Below are positions 1-12,689 of a stretch of 64,000 nt of DNA, piece after piece. Source of the DNA: Brachionus koreanus (taxonomy: Eukaryota; Rotifera; Eurotatoria; Ploima; Brachionidae); NCBI GenBank assembly GCA_016987375.1, contig PJRA01000160.1:671286-735285 (forward strand), given 5' to 3'. The notes beneath the pieces are model-generated. The model was not told the DNA's origin, made no database searches, and saw only the letters and a list, made by a program, of their open reading frames with translations. How positions within the stretch are numbered: the stretch's first letter is position 1; each line of letters opens with the position of its first letter. Both the position numbers and the translations under genes were made by a program.

Positions 1-457
1 TTTCATAACAGTGCAACTTTGAATGTTGCACGATGTTGCATTTACAGAACTTGCTTTTGACTTATGAGAGAAAAGTTATAAGAATTTTTAAAATTTTGTT
101 CTGTTCAATTGTACTAAATTTCACAAAATCCATGATCAAATAAATACATTTCATCCCTTTTTCAAAATATTTTTCAAAACTGTATTTTTAAAATACTTTT
201 TTTGCAATTTTCGCAATGCTAAATGAATTGTATATGAGGCTAGGAGGATTTAGTTTTTTTTATTAAACAATTAAATAACAATAGTAAAAGTCTTTTTTGT
301 TTTCAAAGTTTCCAAATTGGTTCAAAATAGGCGCCAAGTCACCAGATATCAATTCAAAAAAAATTATTGATTGTGTGGATAATTGATAAAAAACAAATAA
401 TTTTTAGAAAAAAATAAGTTAAAAAGCGCAATGAAAAAAAAAATTTGATACGTAAGG

Positions 458-519
458 TTACGTAATCTTACGTTTATTTTAGTTGGTGAGAACATGTAAT
501 TTTACGTAAAATTACGCAA
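458..519. promoter_or_regulatory. Cluster of TTACGTAA-type sites with a 20-bp palindrome
   Basis: TTACGTAA occurs at 458-465 and 502-509, and TTACGCAA at 512-519. The second copy is the centre of a perfect 20-bp palindrome at 496-515 (GTAATTTTACGTAAAATTAC). TTACGTAA and TTRCGCAA are known PAR-bZIP and C/EBP binding sequences. Regulatory use here is inference; no target gene is evident within 2.4 kb. Confidence 0.35.
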
Positions 520-2811
520 GCTTACATTAAAATATCTAAATTTTGGTAAAAACCATCCCAAAACGCTTACGGCCAAAAAAATTTGTTTTTTGGTTAGAAA
601 AATGTAAAAATTGAACATTTTTCAATAAAATTGTAATAAATTTTCATTGAGATTGGTGTCATGTCTATGTCTAATAATTAAACTCAACTAAATCTTTAAA
701 ATCGCAAACTGGAAAAATTGAAATTATCAATTTTAACGAGTTTGTTTTTTTATTCATGACTAATTTTTTTTAATATAGTTTCCGGATGAATAGATCTCTT
801 TTCATATTAGAAGAAAGAAATTAGAGAAAATATTTCAGGTTCTTGGCTATTTTGGATTCATTTTATTAAAAAAAATTTAAATACATTAAGTCAATTAAAT
901 GCAATTTTTCGTTATATTTTGCCGAGTATTGATTACTGGATAGGAAATTATTTTCCAATACAATCGAATTATCTTAATTATTAATTTTTAAATTTAAATA
1001 ATTACCAACACATATTGATACTTTTTTAAAAAAAAACTTTTCTTTGACATTGATCCTTTTTACAAAATGCAGTTTTTTTAGGCTTGTTAATATTTCAAGG
1101 CTTACATTAAGCTCAAATCTTTTACTGTCAATTATTAAACCAAAATTGGACTCATTTTTCTTTTTTTTTTCGATTTTGGAACTTACAAATTTTTCTCCTA
1201 AAAACCAAAATTTTTATTTATTTTTTTTATTAAAAATATAATTTAGGGGGGTCCCCAGGTTCATCCGAATGGCTTACGCCTTCGTTTAATTGCTACGTAA
1301 AAATTGAGTACAAAATTATAAATATGTAGAAGAAAGAAAAATGTTAAATATTAATTTATGTCTAAATTTTTATTTTATTTTGTTTTAAATAAAAATAACT
1401 TTAAATTTTAAAAAATAAAAAAAATTGTTCTCTAGATTATCTCTGTGTTAATTTTATTTTTTTTTTAAATTCTCTGCTTATTAAAATTATTAAATGAAAT
1501 TTAATTTAAGTTTTGACTACGCAGTTTACAGAATCAATTATAATTAAATTCAAAATCTAGTGAATTTGTAATGAATTACGAAAAAAATAGTTCTCTTCTA
1601 GTTATCTAATTATTTAGCGTTCAAGTTTGATGATTTTTTGAAAATAGAAGCTTTTGTCTTAAAAGAAATTTTTCGCTTTACTCTCAATCCAAAATTTAGC
1701 ATTTTAATTTAAATTAAAATCTTTTTAATCAAGATAAATACTTGGTATAAATTATGAAAGTTGGTTTTCATAAGATATTTCCACATTTACGCATTCAAAT
1801 GAATATATCTCTCTTAAATTAAATATATGATTCTATTTAATTTGTAATAGACTTCTAATTTTTAATATCGCAAAAAGTCAAGACAAAAATTAGCAAAATT
1901 CTCATCAAATTCAATTTAAATTTTAATTCATCAGTTCAAGACATTGTGAATTTTAATAATAATATAATGTGTATAAGCTTAAGCAGGAAAAATTGTAGAT
2001 CGAGGCTAGCTCGCTATGGTAGCTAGTTAGGAAAACGAACAAAAGCAAAAATTTAAAATTTATATAGATTTCTTTATATAAATTAAAGATTTTTAAAATA
2101 TTTTGGCAAAATGCTTCTATCTCCCAAATTTAGTTTGTGCAAAAAATTTTATCTGAAGCTTATTAAAAAAAATTGGGTTATTTTGGTTTTAAATTATTGC
2201 TTTTGATTTTGTTCAAAATTCACAATGCCTTCGTAAATCTTCTCAAAAATAAAAAAAACTTTGATCCATCTTGGTTGTTTACAGTAGTTTTTGTAAATTT
2301 TTTAAACAGTTTTAGAAGGAAAAAATTAAAGAGAGATATTGTCATTTAATTTTATATTTTTGAGCATAAAACATCTAATCTAGGTTAAAAAATGCATAGA
2401 TTACGAAATAATTTGAAAGTACTAAAATAAGTTTGTCTAAACATGAAAACCATAATTTATGAATAAAAATTCTAATTTTAAAGTTAAGCATGAAATCAAA
2501 AAAGACTTATAATAAAATGATATTTTTTTATTAGTTTGTTTAAAATTAGGCTATCTAATTCATTCATAAATACATAAAATTTTACTTTGAATTGTTGCAA
2601 TAATTTTTCTAATACTGTATCTTTTACTTTAACAAAAAATTAAAATTGAAAATTAAATAGAATTTTTTATTTTGAATTTTAATTTTAAATAAAAATTATT
2701 TTACAAACAAATTTTGCGCAAAAATAAAACTTCATCATTAAAACTTTAACCAGAGTTTCGTTGAAATTAACCATCTATTTATAATACTAAACATTTATTT
2801 AAAACTGGTCA

Positions 2812-2821
2812 TTTATTTATT
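2812..2821 (-). terminator. Tandem poly(A) signal for jun
   Basis: Two overlapping AATAAA hexamers on the minus strand (TTTATT at 2812-2817 and 2816-2821), about 165-175 bases past the jun stop codon. No other canonical hexamer lies between them and the stop. Confidence 0.5.
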
Positions 2822-2986
2822 AAATGTTCGACTCATTCAGACAATTCTCTGGCTAAAATTTATTCAAAATTAGATGAAAAAAAAAATGAATATTTAAGAA
2901 CAAATTTTTGATTAAACAAAAATTTACAAATGGAATTGAATAGCTAATCAAAAAAGAAAAAATAGATAAAAATAACAAAAAATAAA

Positions 2987-4186
2987 TTATGTATTGAATA
3001 GATCCAATTTAAGGTCACAATTGTGAGTTTTTTGATGATTTTGTAATTTTTGCTTAATCTCATTTATTTCATCAATAAGTGCTTTATTTTTAATTTTTTG
3101 CTCTTTATTTAAATCTGTCAAATTTTTGACTTTATCTTCTAATTCGGCTATTTTTTGTAATTTTCTAAATCTACACTTTCTAGCCGCCTCTCTATTTCGT
3201 TCTCTTTTCTTTTCCAATTTCATGTCTTCTTGGTTATCATAGTTTATCGGTGAAAACATGTCACCAGTTGAACTTGTCGATTTGTCAGTATTGCGCCTAT
3301 CTATTATTGAACCGGCTAAATTCACCTCTGGCTCAGATTTCATTGAACAAATACCACTTTGATTGCTCATATCAGACAAATTTTTGATCTTAGTAGCCGG
3401 CTGTTTTTTTTTTCCATTTGCCATTGGTTTATTGATGAGTATTCCATTTGAATGAATGGGCACAGTCTGAAGCTCATCTTTTTTAGTTGTCATGTTTTGG
3501 TATTGCTTATTCTGATTATTAGAGTCTTGATTGCTGTTTGAAGATAAAACCGGATGGGAAATTGGCTGGACTAAAAATGTATTTTGTGAAACAGGCATCA
3601 AGTTTGAGTACTTGGGCTCATTATCAGCTTCTTGGATTTGATTTTCGCTTGCATATGAATTAGCACCAAATATGTTCAGCGGATTTATTAGAGTGGTGTT
3701 AGGCGTTTGGCATTCGGACTTTTCTTGACTTTTTTCGATAAAAGTTTGTGTTTGAAATTGGTTCTTAGAACCATCAGGGGTGAATCCTTTTTGTCCAAAT
3801 TGACTGAAGCTTATGTCGAGACTAGGCGTAAACAGCTCTATTCCTGGAGTCCTTAAAACACCAATGTTTGGATTAAAATCGTTTATCAGTTTCTCTAGAT
3901 GTGGAGTTGGTATGTCCAGGGTCGAAAGAAGATCCTTGTTACGAGATCCGTCCGATTGAGTTACACTCAAGCTACCATTATAAACGCTGGTACGAAATTT
4001 TTTATTACTCAAATTGATTGAGTTTAAGTCAGTGGCTGAGTCATTACTACTCATGCTAAATGAACTCAAATTGTTATTTGCTTCGACATTGTTCAATTTT
4101 AAAGTTAATTTTCTTTTTTTTTCTTCTATTGTCTCATTTTGCCGCAGGTTAGGCGCAATGTTTGTCGATGTTGTGTCCAAGTTCAT
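2987..4186 (-). CDS. jun: Jun bZIP transcription factor (AP-1)
   Basis: A 399-residue intronless protein; jun genes are commonly intronless. The bZIP domain is at the C-terminus. The basic region is at about residues 323-346 (RNREAARKCRFRK), followed by a zipper with L349, L356, Q363, L370, I377 and H384. The run SPINYDNQEDMKLEKKRERN matches Jun's approach to the basic region. Near the N-terminus KKRKLTLKLN (23-32) resembles the JNK-docking delta region. NKDLLSTLDIPTPHLEKL (83-100) aligns with the Jun phospho-acceptor segment, with a TP site replacing one SP site; further TP sites are at 113, 120, 136 and 161. The middle is Asn/Ser-rich and low-complexity. It is expected to act in the nucleus as a homodimer or with Fos/ATF partners, downstream of JNK. 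Start is the first ATG of the frame. Assignment to Jun rather than ATF/CREB rests on both ends matching. Confidence 0.93.
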   Translation of the reverse strand: MNLDTTSTNIAPNLRQNETIEEKKRKLTLKLNNVEANNNLSSFSMSSNDSATDLNSINLSNKKFRTSVYNGSLSVTQSDGSRNKDLLSTLDIPTPHLEKLINDFNPNIGVLRTPGIELFTPSLDISFSQFGQKGFTPDGSKNQFQTQTFIEKSQEKSECQTPNTTLINPLNIFGANSYASENQIQEADNEPKYSNLMPVSQNTFLVQPISHPVLSSNSNQDSNNQNKQYQNMTTKKDELQTVPIHSNGILINKPMANGKKKQPATKIKNLSDMSNQSGICSMKSEPEVNLAGSIIDRRNTDKSTSSTGDMFSPINYDNQEDMKLEKKRERNREAARKCRFRKLQKIAELEDKVKNLTDLNKEQKIKNKALIDEINEIKQKLQNHQKTHNCDLKLDLFNT

Positions 4187-6605
4187 TTTAATATCTATAG
4201 AATAAAAGCGATAGATTTTAGTTTTGTAATTGATACAAGCAATAAGTGAATCAGAGTTTAGAATTTCAAGAGCTTGGCCAAACAGGTAAACAAACTAAGA
4301 AAAGCAAATATTTGCACTGAGAATGAGAAGTCATTAATGGAACATTTGAATGATGAATAATATTTCATTAGAAGAGATTTCAAGAGAGAAAAAAATTTCA
4401 TAAATTTTTTCTTAAGCTAAGCGAACTCTAGCTCCTTTTTCTAAAAAAAAAATAATAAATTAGCTCAAATATTCGTAATCTTATTTAGTAATTTTTGTTT
4501 TAAGCGTTGTTCATAATATACGAAAATGAGCCTCAAAACCTTATGAAAAAAAAAATTGAAAATTTTATAACTAATTATATTAAGAAATGATTTAAAACAA
4601 TTTGTGTTATTTGAATGAGAAGAATGAAGATTATGCTAAATAAAAAATGCGTTTATAAAAAAAATCTATTTTAATTGAAAATTTCAAAATTACGTTTTTA
4701 TTTTTGAAAAAAATAATATGAAATTTTAATGTAAAATTTTAGATTTTAAATGCGTTCTTCCTTTAGGCAAGTGAATGTATGTAAATTCTGTATACCGAGA
4801 GAGAGAGAGAGAAAAATCTTATCTCTAGTCTATTAAAATTAAAAACAAAGCTATAGGTAAATTTTTACATTTTTTATAAATTTGCATGCAAATTCATTAT
4901 AATAATTAGAATCATAAACTTTTTTTTATGATGCAAACTCAAAAAAGTTTGATGACGTACTCCATGTGAGTCATCAAAGTTTCTTAACAACAAAAAATAT
5001 TTACATAAATTTCGAAATTTTAAGCATTACATTTATTTGCCTTCAACAAAGATTCAATTTAAATATGCAAGTGAATATTTTTTACATGTCTGCTTAACAA
5101 ATTCGGAACTATTTATTTAAAATAATTCTTTCAATAAAGTTGACTAGGTTCGCCTACAATTAAAACAAATATGTGAATTGAAAAAATTGAAAATAATTTA
5201 AGCTTTTAAAACACTTATCTAATTTTGAATAAAATATTAACGCCAATATAAACTGTTTAATGTTGTATTTTTTTATTTATTATTGAATTATTGAATTATT
5301 ATTATTATTCAGAAAACACCTCATGGGCGATGTTAAAAAAAAGAAAAAAAAATTTAAAATAGTAAAAACAAAAATCTATTTTAGTATGATTTGAGGAGTA
5401 GTTCTAAGATTTTTCTGTTTTTCTCATTCGGTTCTCTAAAAAGGTATATATATATTTTTATATATAAATCAAGGACAATAGGAACATAGTATTTTTCAAA
5501 AATGTTGGTAAAAATCTTAAGCTTAACAATTAAAATAAAAAAAATTAAAATAATCAAATTTCATAATTTCATATTGATTTTTATCTTATTATTTTCATTC
5601 TATAGACTAATTTTGACATTTAATTATTTTATTTGAAACAATTTGCTTGAAATTCTAAATAATTCTATATCTATTGTTCCATGTCATAGCATTTTACCAA
5701 AATTATACTAATCTATTTTAAAATATTAAAACATTGAATTATTAAACCGCTTAAAATTTTAATATTAGTTTAAAAATTTAAGTAAAGAAATCTAGCATTA
5801 AATTAATATTAACTTATCTAATTTTTCAATACGGATTAAAAAATTTATCAAAAAACTCTCAATATTTTGTTTTTGATGTAATATTAAGAAAAAATATCAA
5901 AATGGCATTTTATTTTTGAATATTTAATTTTAATTTGAAAAAAAAAAGACAGTAACAAGAAATAGAAAGATTTTGCCAAGCTACTTGCACATTTGCAGAC
6001 CTAAATCGCTAACAACCGAATTAATTTTCATTTCTCTTAAATACCTGTTTGAAAAATAAAATTTCAATTACATAAAATTAAATAACATAAAAAAAAATAT
6101 TTTTCTGGTTTAAATTCAATCAATAGATTGAAATTTTGCCAAAAACGGTGGTTTAAATTTTGCAAATCAACGATAATATGTTACTTTAAAGCATGTCTTA
6201 GAAATGAAAAGAGAAACAAGCAACTAGATTTGTTTGAATTAATTTAAATCTTTGATATTTCAATTAAAAAAAAATGTGTTTAAAATCTTAATGAATTTTT
6301 ATTTGATAATAATTTTAATTTTTAAAGAAAAATATTTTTTATTTTCTATTTAAATAAAAAATCGAAAACAAAAAAAGAAACGAAAAAAAAACTAATCTAA
6401 ACAATATTTTTTATTGATTTTATGCTTCAACCTAAGAATACCAATCAAATCGTGAAAAAAAAATTAAACATTTAGCAATTTTAAAATAATAGCTTGTAAA
6501 ATGAAAAAAATATATAATAATTTTTGAAAGCCTTTTAGGTAGATGTTTAGATCTAAATATTTCAGAAATCTGAAAGAAAATAATCAAAAAAAAATCAATC
6601 TTTAA
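4187..6605. other. Spacer between jun and collagen IV alpha2
   Basis: Contains the jun 5' flank and the collagen 3' flank. Visible features are a short GA repeat near 4799-4812, a TA-rich run near 5443-5466, and a paired AP-1/CRE-like site at 4948-4978. A minus-strand AATAAA (TTTATT at 6410-6415), about 190 bases past the collagen stop, could be its poly(A) signal. No gene was seen. Confidence 0.6.
4948..4978. promoter_or_regulatory. Inverted repeat with AP-1 and CRE-like sites upstream of jun
   Basis: TTTGATGAC (4948-4956) is repeated in inverted form as GTCATCAAA (4970-4978) with 13 bases between. The arms carry TGACGTAC (4953-4960, CRE/ATF-like) and TGAGTCA (4967-4973, consensus AP-1/TRE). 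The site is about 770 bases upstream of the jun start codon. Vertebrate c-jun is known to be autoregulated through two AP-1-like promoter sites; a similar role here is inference. Confidence 0.45.
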
Positions 6606-9600
6606 TTAATTTCGCTGAAACGAAAATGAATTGTATTGACCTTCTCTGGATCCCAAATTTTTCATACACACTCTGCACCTGCTAATTTTTTGACGTCTAG
6701 AGGCATCTTCAGTTGTAATCATTCTCGGCATGCCAAATTGATCATAATCAGCCAAAACACTAAGCCAAAAGCTTATTTTCTGAGATGTAAATTGACATTT
6801 TCCCATAGCACTACACTCTATAAATGGTGTGGTTCTGAAATTTTCCAAGCAACTACCAGGACTTTGTAATGATTGACCGCCTCCTTCTGCACCAGATCCA
6901 CGATGCTTAAAATATTATATTCAAAAAAAAGGAACAAAAAAAAGTAAAAATTTTTTACCATTACAAAACTGTAACCATCCCATAATCTGCTCCAGCCGTT
7001 TGGACAAGTTGGAATATTTTCACTTTGACTGTGCATAGCAATTACATTTGCAGGCGCTTCACAAACAGAACATCTACTAATGTAATCTTTAATATTAGGA
7101 CCTTGCATTGGCATTTTCGGAATTGGCAAATTAGTGCTAAGCCAATATGACAAATCATTATTTTGGGCAAAATTACAAATATTTCCAATGTCACATCGAA
7201 TAAAAGGCATCACACTAAATCGTCTCATACATGAACCAGCGGTACCTAAATCTTGTTGATGTGATTTTTCATTACCACTAAAATAAAGCAAACTAAATCC
7301 ATCCCATAATTTAATTGTATTTTGTGGACATTCAGGTTCAATGCTATCTTGACTGTGTCGAGTAATAAGTAGACCAGCTCTGGCATAAGCATTACCAGGC
7401 GGTCCAACTGAACCTCTTTGACCCTGTTCACCTGGTCGACCATCAGAACCAGGATAGCCTCTTTGGCCTGGTTCACCAGGCATACCAGGCAAGCCGGGAA
7501 TACCAATATCACCTTTTTCTCCGACCATACCAGGCAAGCCAGGAAATCCAGAATCACCTTTAGGCCCTTCTGGTCCATCTCTACCAGGCATACCAGCTTG
7601 TCCTTTTTGGCCTTTATCGCCTTTAACTTCAAGAACTGATTTGCAAACTGCATCTCGACCTGGCTGACCAATATCACCAGGTAATCCAGCCAAACCTGTA
7701 TCACCTTTTTGACCATTATCGCCCCTAAGACCAGGTAGACCAGGTTGACCGGGAAAACCAGAATCTCCTTTGAGACCCATCTCTCCTTTTTCACCAGGTA
7801 TTCCGGGTAAACCGGGTTGTCCTGGTCTTCCAGGATCTCCCTTATAACCCTGTGGACCAGGTAAACCAGGCATACCTTGTTCACCACGCTGACCTGGAAA
7901 ACCATCTTTACCAGGTAATCCCGGTAAACCTCTATCACCTTTATCACCAATAAAACCTTGTGGTCCAGTATTACCTTTATCTCCCTTTTGTGCAAAACAA
8001 CCAGGTCCCTGAATACCTTTTTCACCGTCATAACCACGTGGTCCCATATCACCTTTTGCACCAGGTAAACCAGGCATGCCAGGAATACCAGAATCGCCTT
8101 TATCTCCCTTTATACCTTTTGTTGAAACACCAGGCAAGCCAGGTAAGCCTTTATCTCCTTTAAAACCAGGGATACCTTGTGGTCCGTCGCGACCTTTTTG
8201 ACCAGGAACTCCTGGAATACCAGGTTGGCCATCCAGACCTCGATCACCTTTAGGGCCTTGCATGCCAGGAATGCCAGGATGACCTTCACGGCCCGTTTTT
8301 CCTTGAGGTCCTGCTTCACCCGGTTCTCCCTTTTGACCTGGAAAACCTGGTAAACCCGGATTACCAGTATCACCTTTTAGTCCAGGCATTCCTTCTCTTC
8401 CTGGAAGGCCGTTTAATCCATTATCTCCTTTTGGACCTGGTTGTCCTGGTAAACCAGGTAGACCGACATTTCCTTTATCACCTCTCAATCCTTGCGGACC
8501 TTGTGGACCTTCTGGTCCAACATCACCTTTTGGTCCTGGTTGTCCTGGAAAACCTTGACTGCCTTTAGGTCCTTGGTAACCTAGTTCTCCCTTAGAATAA
8601 AAGTTTTATTTAACTGAATTATAAGAAAAAATTAATTTACTTTTTCTCCTCTCATTCCAGTGAGACCTCTTTCACCTGGTAAACCTGGTAAACCATTTAA
8701 ACCTTTTTCTCCCGGCTCACCTTTTGTTCCTTTCATTGTCAATGGTGGGGGAGCATCTTTACCTCGTTCACCTTTGGTGCCTTTTTCACCCATTTCACCT
8801 TTAAAAATAATTTTAGATATAAATTAATTAATAATTTTTTAAGCATTTTTATTTTACCTTGAGGGCCAATTAATCCTGGCATACCCGGTAAGCCAACTAA
8901 GCCCCGATCTCCTTTCATTCCTGGCAAACCTGGAAGTCCCGTATTTCCTTTATCACCTTTCATTCCTGGAAAACCAGGATCTCCAACTGGTCCAATTTCA
9001 CCATCCTTGCATGGAATACATGGCAAAGCATCATGTCCCTTATCACCTTTGTCACCTTTGGAACCAGGTAAGCCAGGTAGCCCATCAGATCCTCTTTTTC
9101 CTGGAATTCCAATTCCAGGTGAACCTTTATCGCCTTTGTCACCAATACGACCTTCTAGTCCCGGCAAACCAGGCTGACCTGGTAAACCCGTATTACCTTT
9201 TGGCCCCACTAAACCTGGAAGTCCTGAATTTCCTTTTTCGCCAGGTAAACCCGGTAAACCATCTTTGCCTGGCTCTCCTTTTAAACCATCACGACCATCA
9301 AATCCTCTTAAACCTCTCTCGCCTTTGTCTCCATGTTCTCCTTTTTGTCCATCAATTGCCTTTCCTTTGTCACCTTTTTCGCCAGGGACACCTGGTAGTC
9401 CAGGAATTCCATCCCGTCCTTTAGCACCTGGTAAACCTGGTAAACCCATTTGTCCTTTAGAACCATTTGCTCCTGGAAAACCGTCAAAACCACGATCACC
9501 TTTTTCTCCTGGAAGGCCTGGTCGACCAGGTTCTCCTGGAATAGATTGACCTGGCAAACCTAAATCACCTTTGTCTCCCATTTTACCTTTAGGTCCCATT

Positions 9601-12600
9601 AATCCATCTCTTCCTGGTTCTCCTTTTGGACCTGGAAAACCATCATTACCTCTATCACCTTTTTCGCCTCTCATTCCTGTTAAACCACGAGAGCCAGGTG
9701 GACCATCCAAACCAGGCAAACCTTGTTCTCCTTTTGAACCATCTTGTCCAGGTAAACCACGATCTCCTTTTTGACCGTCTCTACCAGGTAATCCATCACG
9801 ACCGGGCATTCCAGGTACTCCTTGTAATCCTTTTTCACCTTTTTCGCCCTTCTCTTTTGTAATTCCAGCCTCTCCTTTTTGACCCAATTCACCTTTATCA
9901 CCACATCTGCCAATTGGACCAGGTAAACCAGGCAAGCCTTTTGGACCGACCATATCTCTTCCTGGCACACCTCTATCTCCTTTATCTCCTTTTTCACCAG
10001 GGAAACCATCAAAACCTCGCATACCTCTATCACCCTTAAAAAAAATAATAAATGTAAAAAAATCAATAAAATTTATCTTACTTTAGTTCCATTAAAGCCC
10101 ATTAAACCCATCATACCTTTTTCACCTGGTTGACCTTTTTCTCCTTTCATTCCAGGCTCACCTTTTAATCCAGTAAAGCCTCTATCACCTTTTTCACCAG
10201 GAATACCCGGTATTCCTTCAACTTCTCTTGGTTCTCCTTTTTGGCCTTTTTCTCCATCTCTTCCAGGTCTTCCGTCTCTACCTGATGGACCTTGTGGGCC
10301 TGGTGGACCTGGTCTACCATCATCTCCTCTCATACCTGGATCCCCACGGTATCCAATCATACCTTTTTCACCTGGCATTCCGTCATAACCTCTTGGACCA
10401 GTTTCACCTTTATCTCCCTTTGAACCATCGACGCATCCACAAAAACCTTGATCACCTTTCAAGCCTGGTATACCTGGGAATCCATCTCGCCCTGGTGATC
10501 CTGGTAAACCTTGTCTACCTGGTTCTCCAACTGGCCCTTTTATTTGAGTCAAGTTTCTGTACACATCTTCAAGACGAACTGGTGGACCGGGTGGACCTTT
10601 TGGACCACGATCTCCTTTTTCACCTCGTAATCCTGCTATACCTGGTGGACCTTCTGGACCTCGCTGACCTGGAATACTAAGACCAGAATCTCCTTTTTGA
10701 CCTTGCTCGCCTCTTTGTCCTGGATAACCTTGTTCTCCCTTGTTTCCTTTCTCTCCCATATAACCCTGATCTCCTTTTTCTCCAGTAGGACCTGGCTCTC
10801 CTGGACGCCCCTCGGCTCCTGGTAAACCTGGTTCACCAATTGATCCTGATATTCCCATGTCACCTTTGTCACCCTTTAGACCGGGATAACCTGGTTCTCC
10901 TGGCCGACCTGGTATTCCATCTAAACCACGTTCTCCTTTTCTACATGGCAAAAATTGAACCTTAAATTTTAAAAAAATTTTTACTTAAATTCTTTTATAT
11001 TTCAGATAGTTGTGATTTACCTCTCGATCTGGACATATTGCAGATGCACCAGGATAACCTGGATCACCTTTATCACCAATTCTACCCATTTCTCCTTTTG
11101 GGCCTGGTTCTCCATCACGGCCTGGACGACCCGGATATCCTGGCTCACCTCTCTGTCCTGGGTAGCCTGAAGGACCAGATGGACCAATATGACCCTTAAT
11201 TTTTATAATCAATAATTAAATAATTGTGAAAAATTCAATGTTATTACTCTTGGACCATGAGGACCTATTAAACCTTTTTCTCCTTTTTGTCCTTCACTAC
11301 ATACTCTTCCCTGTTTATAAATAATTTTTTAATTTCTATATTAATTTTTTTAAGATTAAATTTTACATCATTTCCTGGCATGCCAATTGAACCTTTGTCT
11401 CCTTTGTAACCCTTAATTTTTTTTTACTAAATAAACAAGTTATAATTTAAAATTATAATTTACTCTTTCTCCTTTATCTCCTTTTTCTCCTTCAAATCCT
11501 TCTTGTGTTCTGTTGGTAATATTGTGTCGAAATTCTGTTGGAACAGGGTATTCAACTTTTCCAGGTGGACCAGGTTCACCTTTATCACCCTTTGCACCAG
11601 TAACTGATAGACCTGATTCTCCTTTATCTCCTTTAGGACCTAGTGGACCATCACGACCCTTTTATTTGAAAAAAAATTTCATTTTAATTTTCTTTTTTTC
11701 AATAAATAGATACTTTTGCTCCTGGTAATCCTTCTCTTCCCTTAGGACCTGGTTGACCAACATCTCCGGGCATACCTGGCTCTCCTGGATATCCTGGTGT
11801 TCCTTGCTCTCCCTTAGAAACAAATAATTAGCAATTAGATGTTTTTTTGTTTGAAAAAAAATTACCTTGTCTCCTTTAATGACTTTAGTTTCGGCAAATG
11901 TAGGTTCACCTTTGTCTCCTTTTTCTCCTGGTAAACCTGGCGGACCTGGACGTCCAGGATAACCTTGCAAGCCTTTTACACCAGATTCACCCTAAATTAA
12001 TTATAAAAATAAATTAGTTGATACTTTATTGAGGAAGAGAAAAAAATACTTTTGTTCCATTGCATCCATCTTTTCCAGGCGGACCGTTTAAACCCTCTGG
12101 ACCTGGAGCTCCCGGTGCTCCAGGATTACCAGGGAAACCAGGAAGACCCATATCACCCTTTTATTATTATTTATTCATTTTATAAATACTGAATTTAAAG
12201 AAAAAGTTTACCTTTGCACCTTTAGGACCTGGCAGACCTGGAAAGCCTGACATTCCTTTATCACCTTTTTCACCTTGTATACCCGGTTGGCCTCGATGTC
12301 CTGGTAAACCGGGTGCGCCTGGTTGACCAGATGGGCCAGGTGGACCCTTTTAATTAAAAAATTATATTGTGTTATATTGTTTTTTATTTTTATTTTATCA
12401 ATTTTACCCTGCTTCCTTTTTCTCCAATGCAAAAGCATTTACCGGTTATTTGACAATCTTTGCATGGTACTCCATCATCATTTTGACCCGGTACAATTTT
12501 GAACCCTGGACCATAAGGCCTTAGTGGATCATTTAGAGTAACTGCGGCCTCAACTCGATCACTCAAATTTAACGTCAAAAATAGGAAAACGCTAAAAGGA

Positions 12601-12689
12601 AATATTTAGATTTAAAATTTTTTTTCAAAAATATTCTTTTACCCTATGTGGCACAAAATTAAAAATTTTTTGTTTAAACTAAAATTCAT
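6606..12689 (-). CDS. COL4A2: Collagen type IV alpha2-like chain
   Basis: Basement-membrane network collagen, about 1773 residues. Coding exons 5' to 3': 12643-12689, 12408-12591, 12212-12346, 12050-12157, 11866-11991, 11714-11812, 11464-11658, 11367-11411, 11248-11310, 11021-11194, 10082-10960, 8858-10034, 8641-8798, 6959-8590, 6606-6905; every join keeps phase. A signal peptide ([20 protein letters not shown]) spans exons 1-2, followed by a Cys-rich 7S start ([13 protein letters not shown]) and then a long interrupted Gly-X-Y helix. The NC1 domain (about 1536-1773) has two C4 repeats and all 12 cysteines. [16 protein letters not shown] and CMKNL are alpha2-like. The Met93 position is kept, but the Lys211 position appears to be Glu. 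GLPGERG (in 8641-8798) fits the integrin GxOGER motif. Nineteen residues follow the last Cys, against four in vertebrates. 5' exons are short and 3' exons very long. Confidence 0.95.

Larger units (their letters stand above)
1..2986. other. Intergenic, AT-rich, 3' flank of jun
   Basis: About 3 kb of A/T-rich DNA without a convincing gene. A 65-codon open frame near 1044-1241 is low-complexity (Phe/Leu-rich from T runs) and has no recognisable domain. The only structured part seen is the TTACGTAA cluster at 458-519. Poly(A) hexamers for the minus-strand jun transcript lie at 2812-2821. Confidence 0.6.

Noticed and set aside
1044..1241. 65-codon open frame in the first spacer
   Set aside because: Composed mainly of Phe, Leu and Ser from T-rich runs; no domain or gene signals.
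8960..10680. Many overlapping open frames on both strands across the collagen genes
   Set aside because: They are frame shadows of the Gly-X-Y coding sequence, whose GGN-CCN repeats keep other frames open; they have no signal, domain or splice support.
7400..10900. Short-period repeats that could be taken for a CRISPR or satellite array
   Set aside because: The 9-base periodicity is the codon pattern of Gly-X-Y triplets, without constant repeats and unique spacers.
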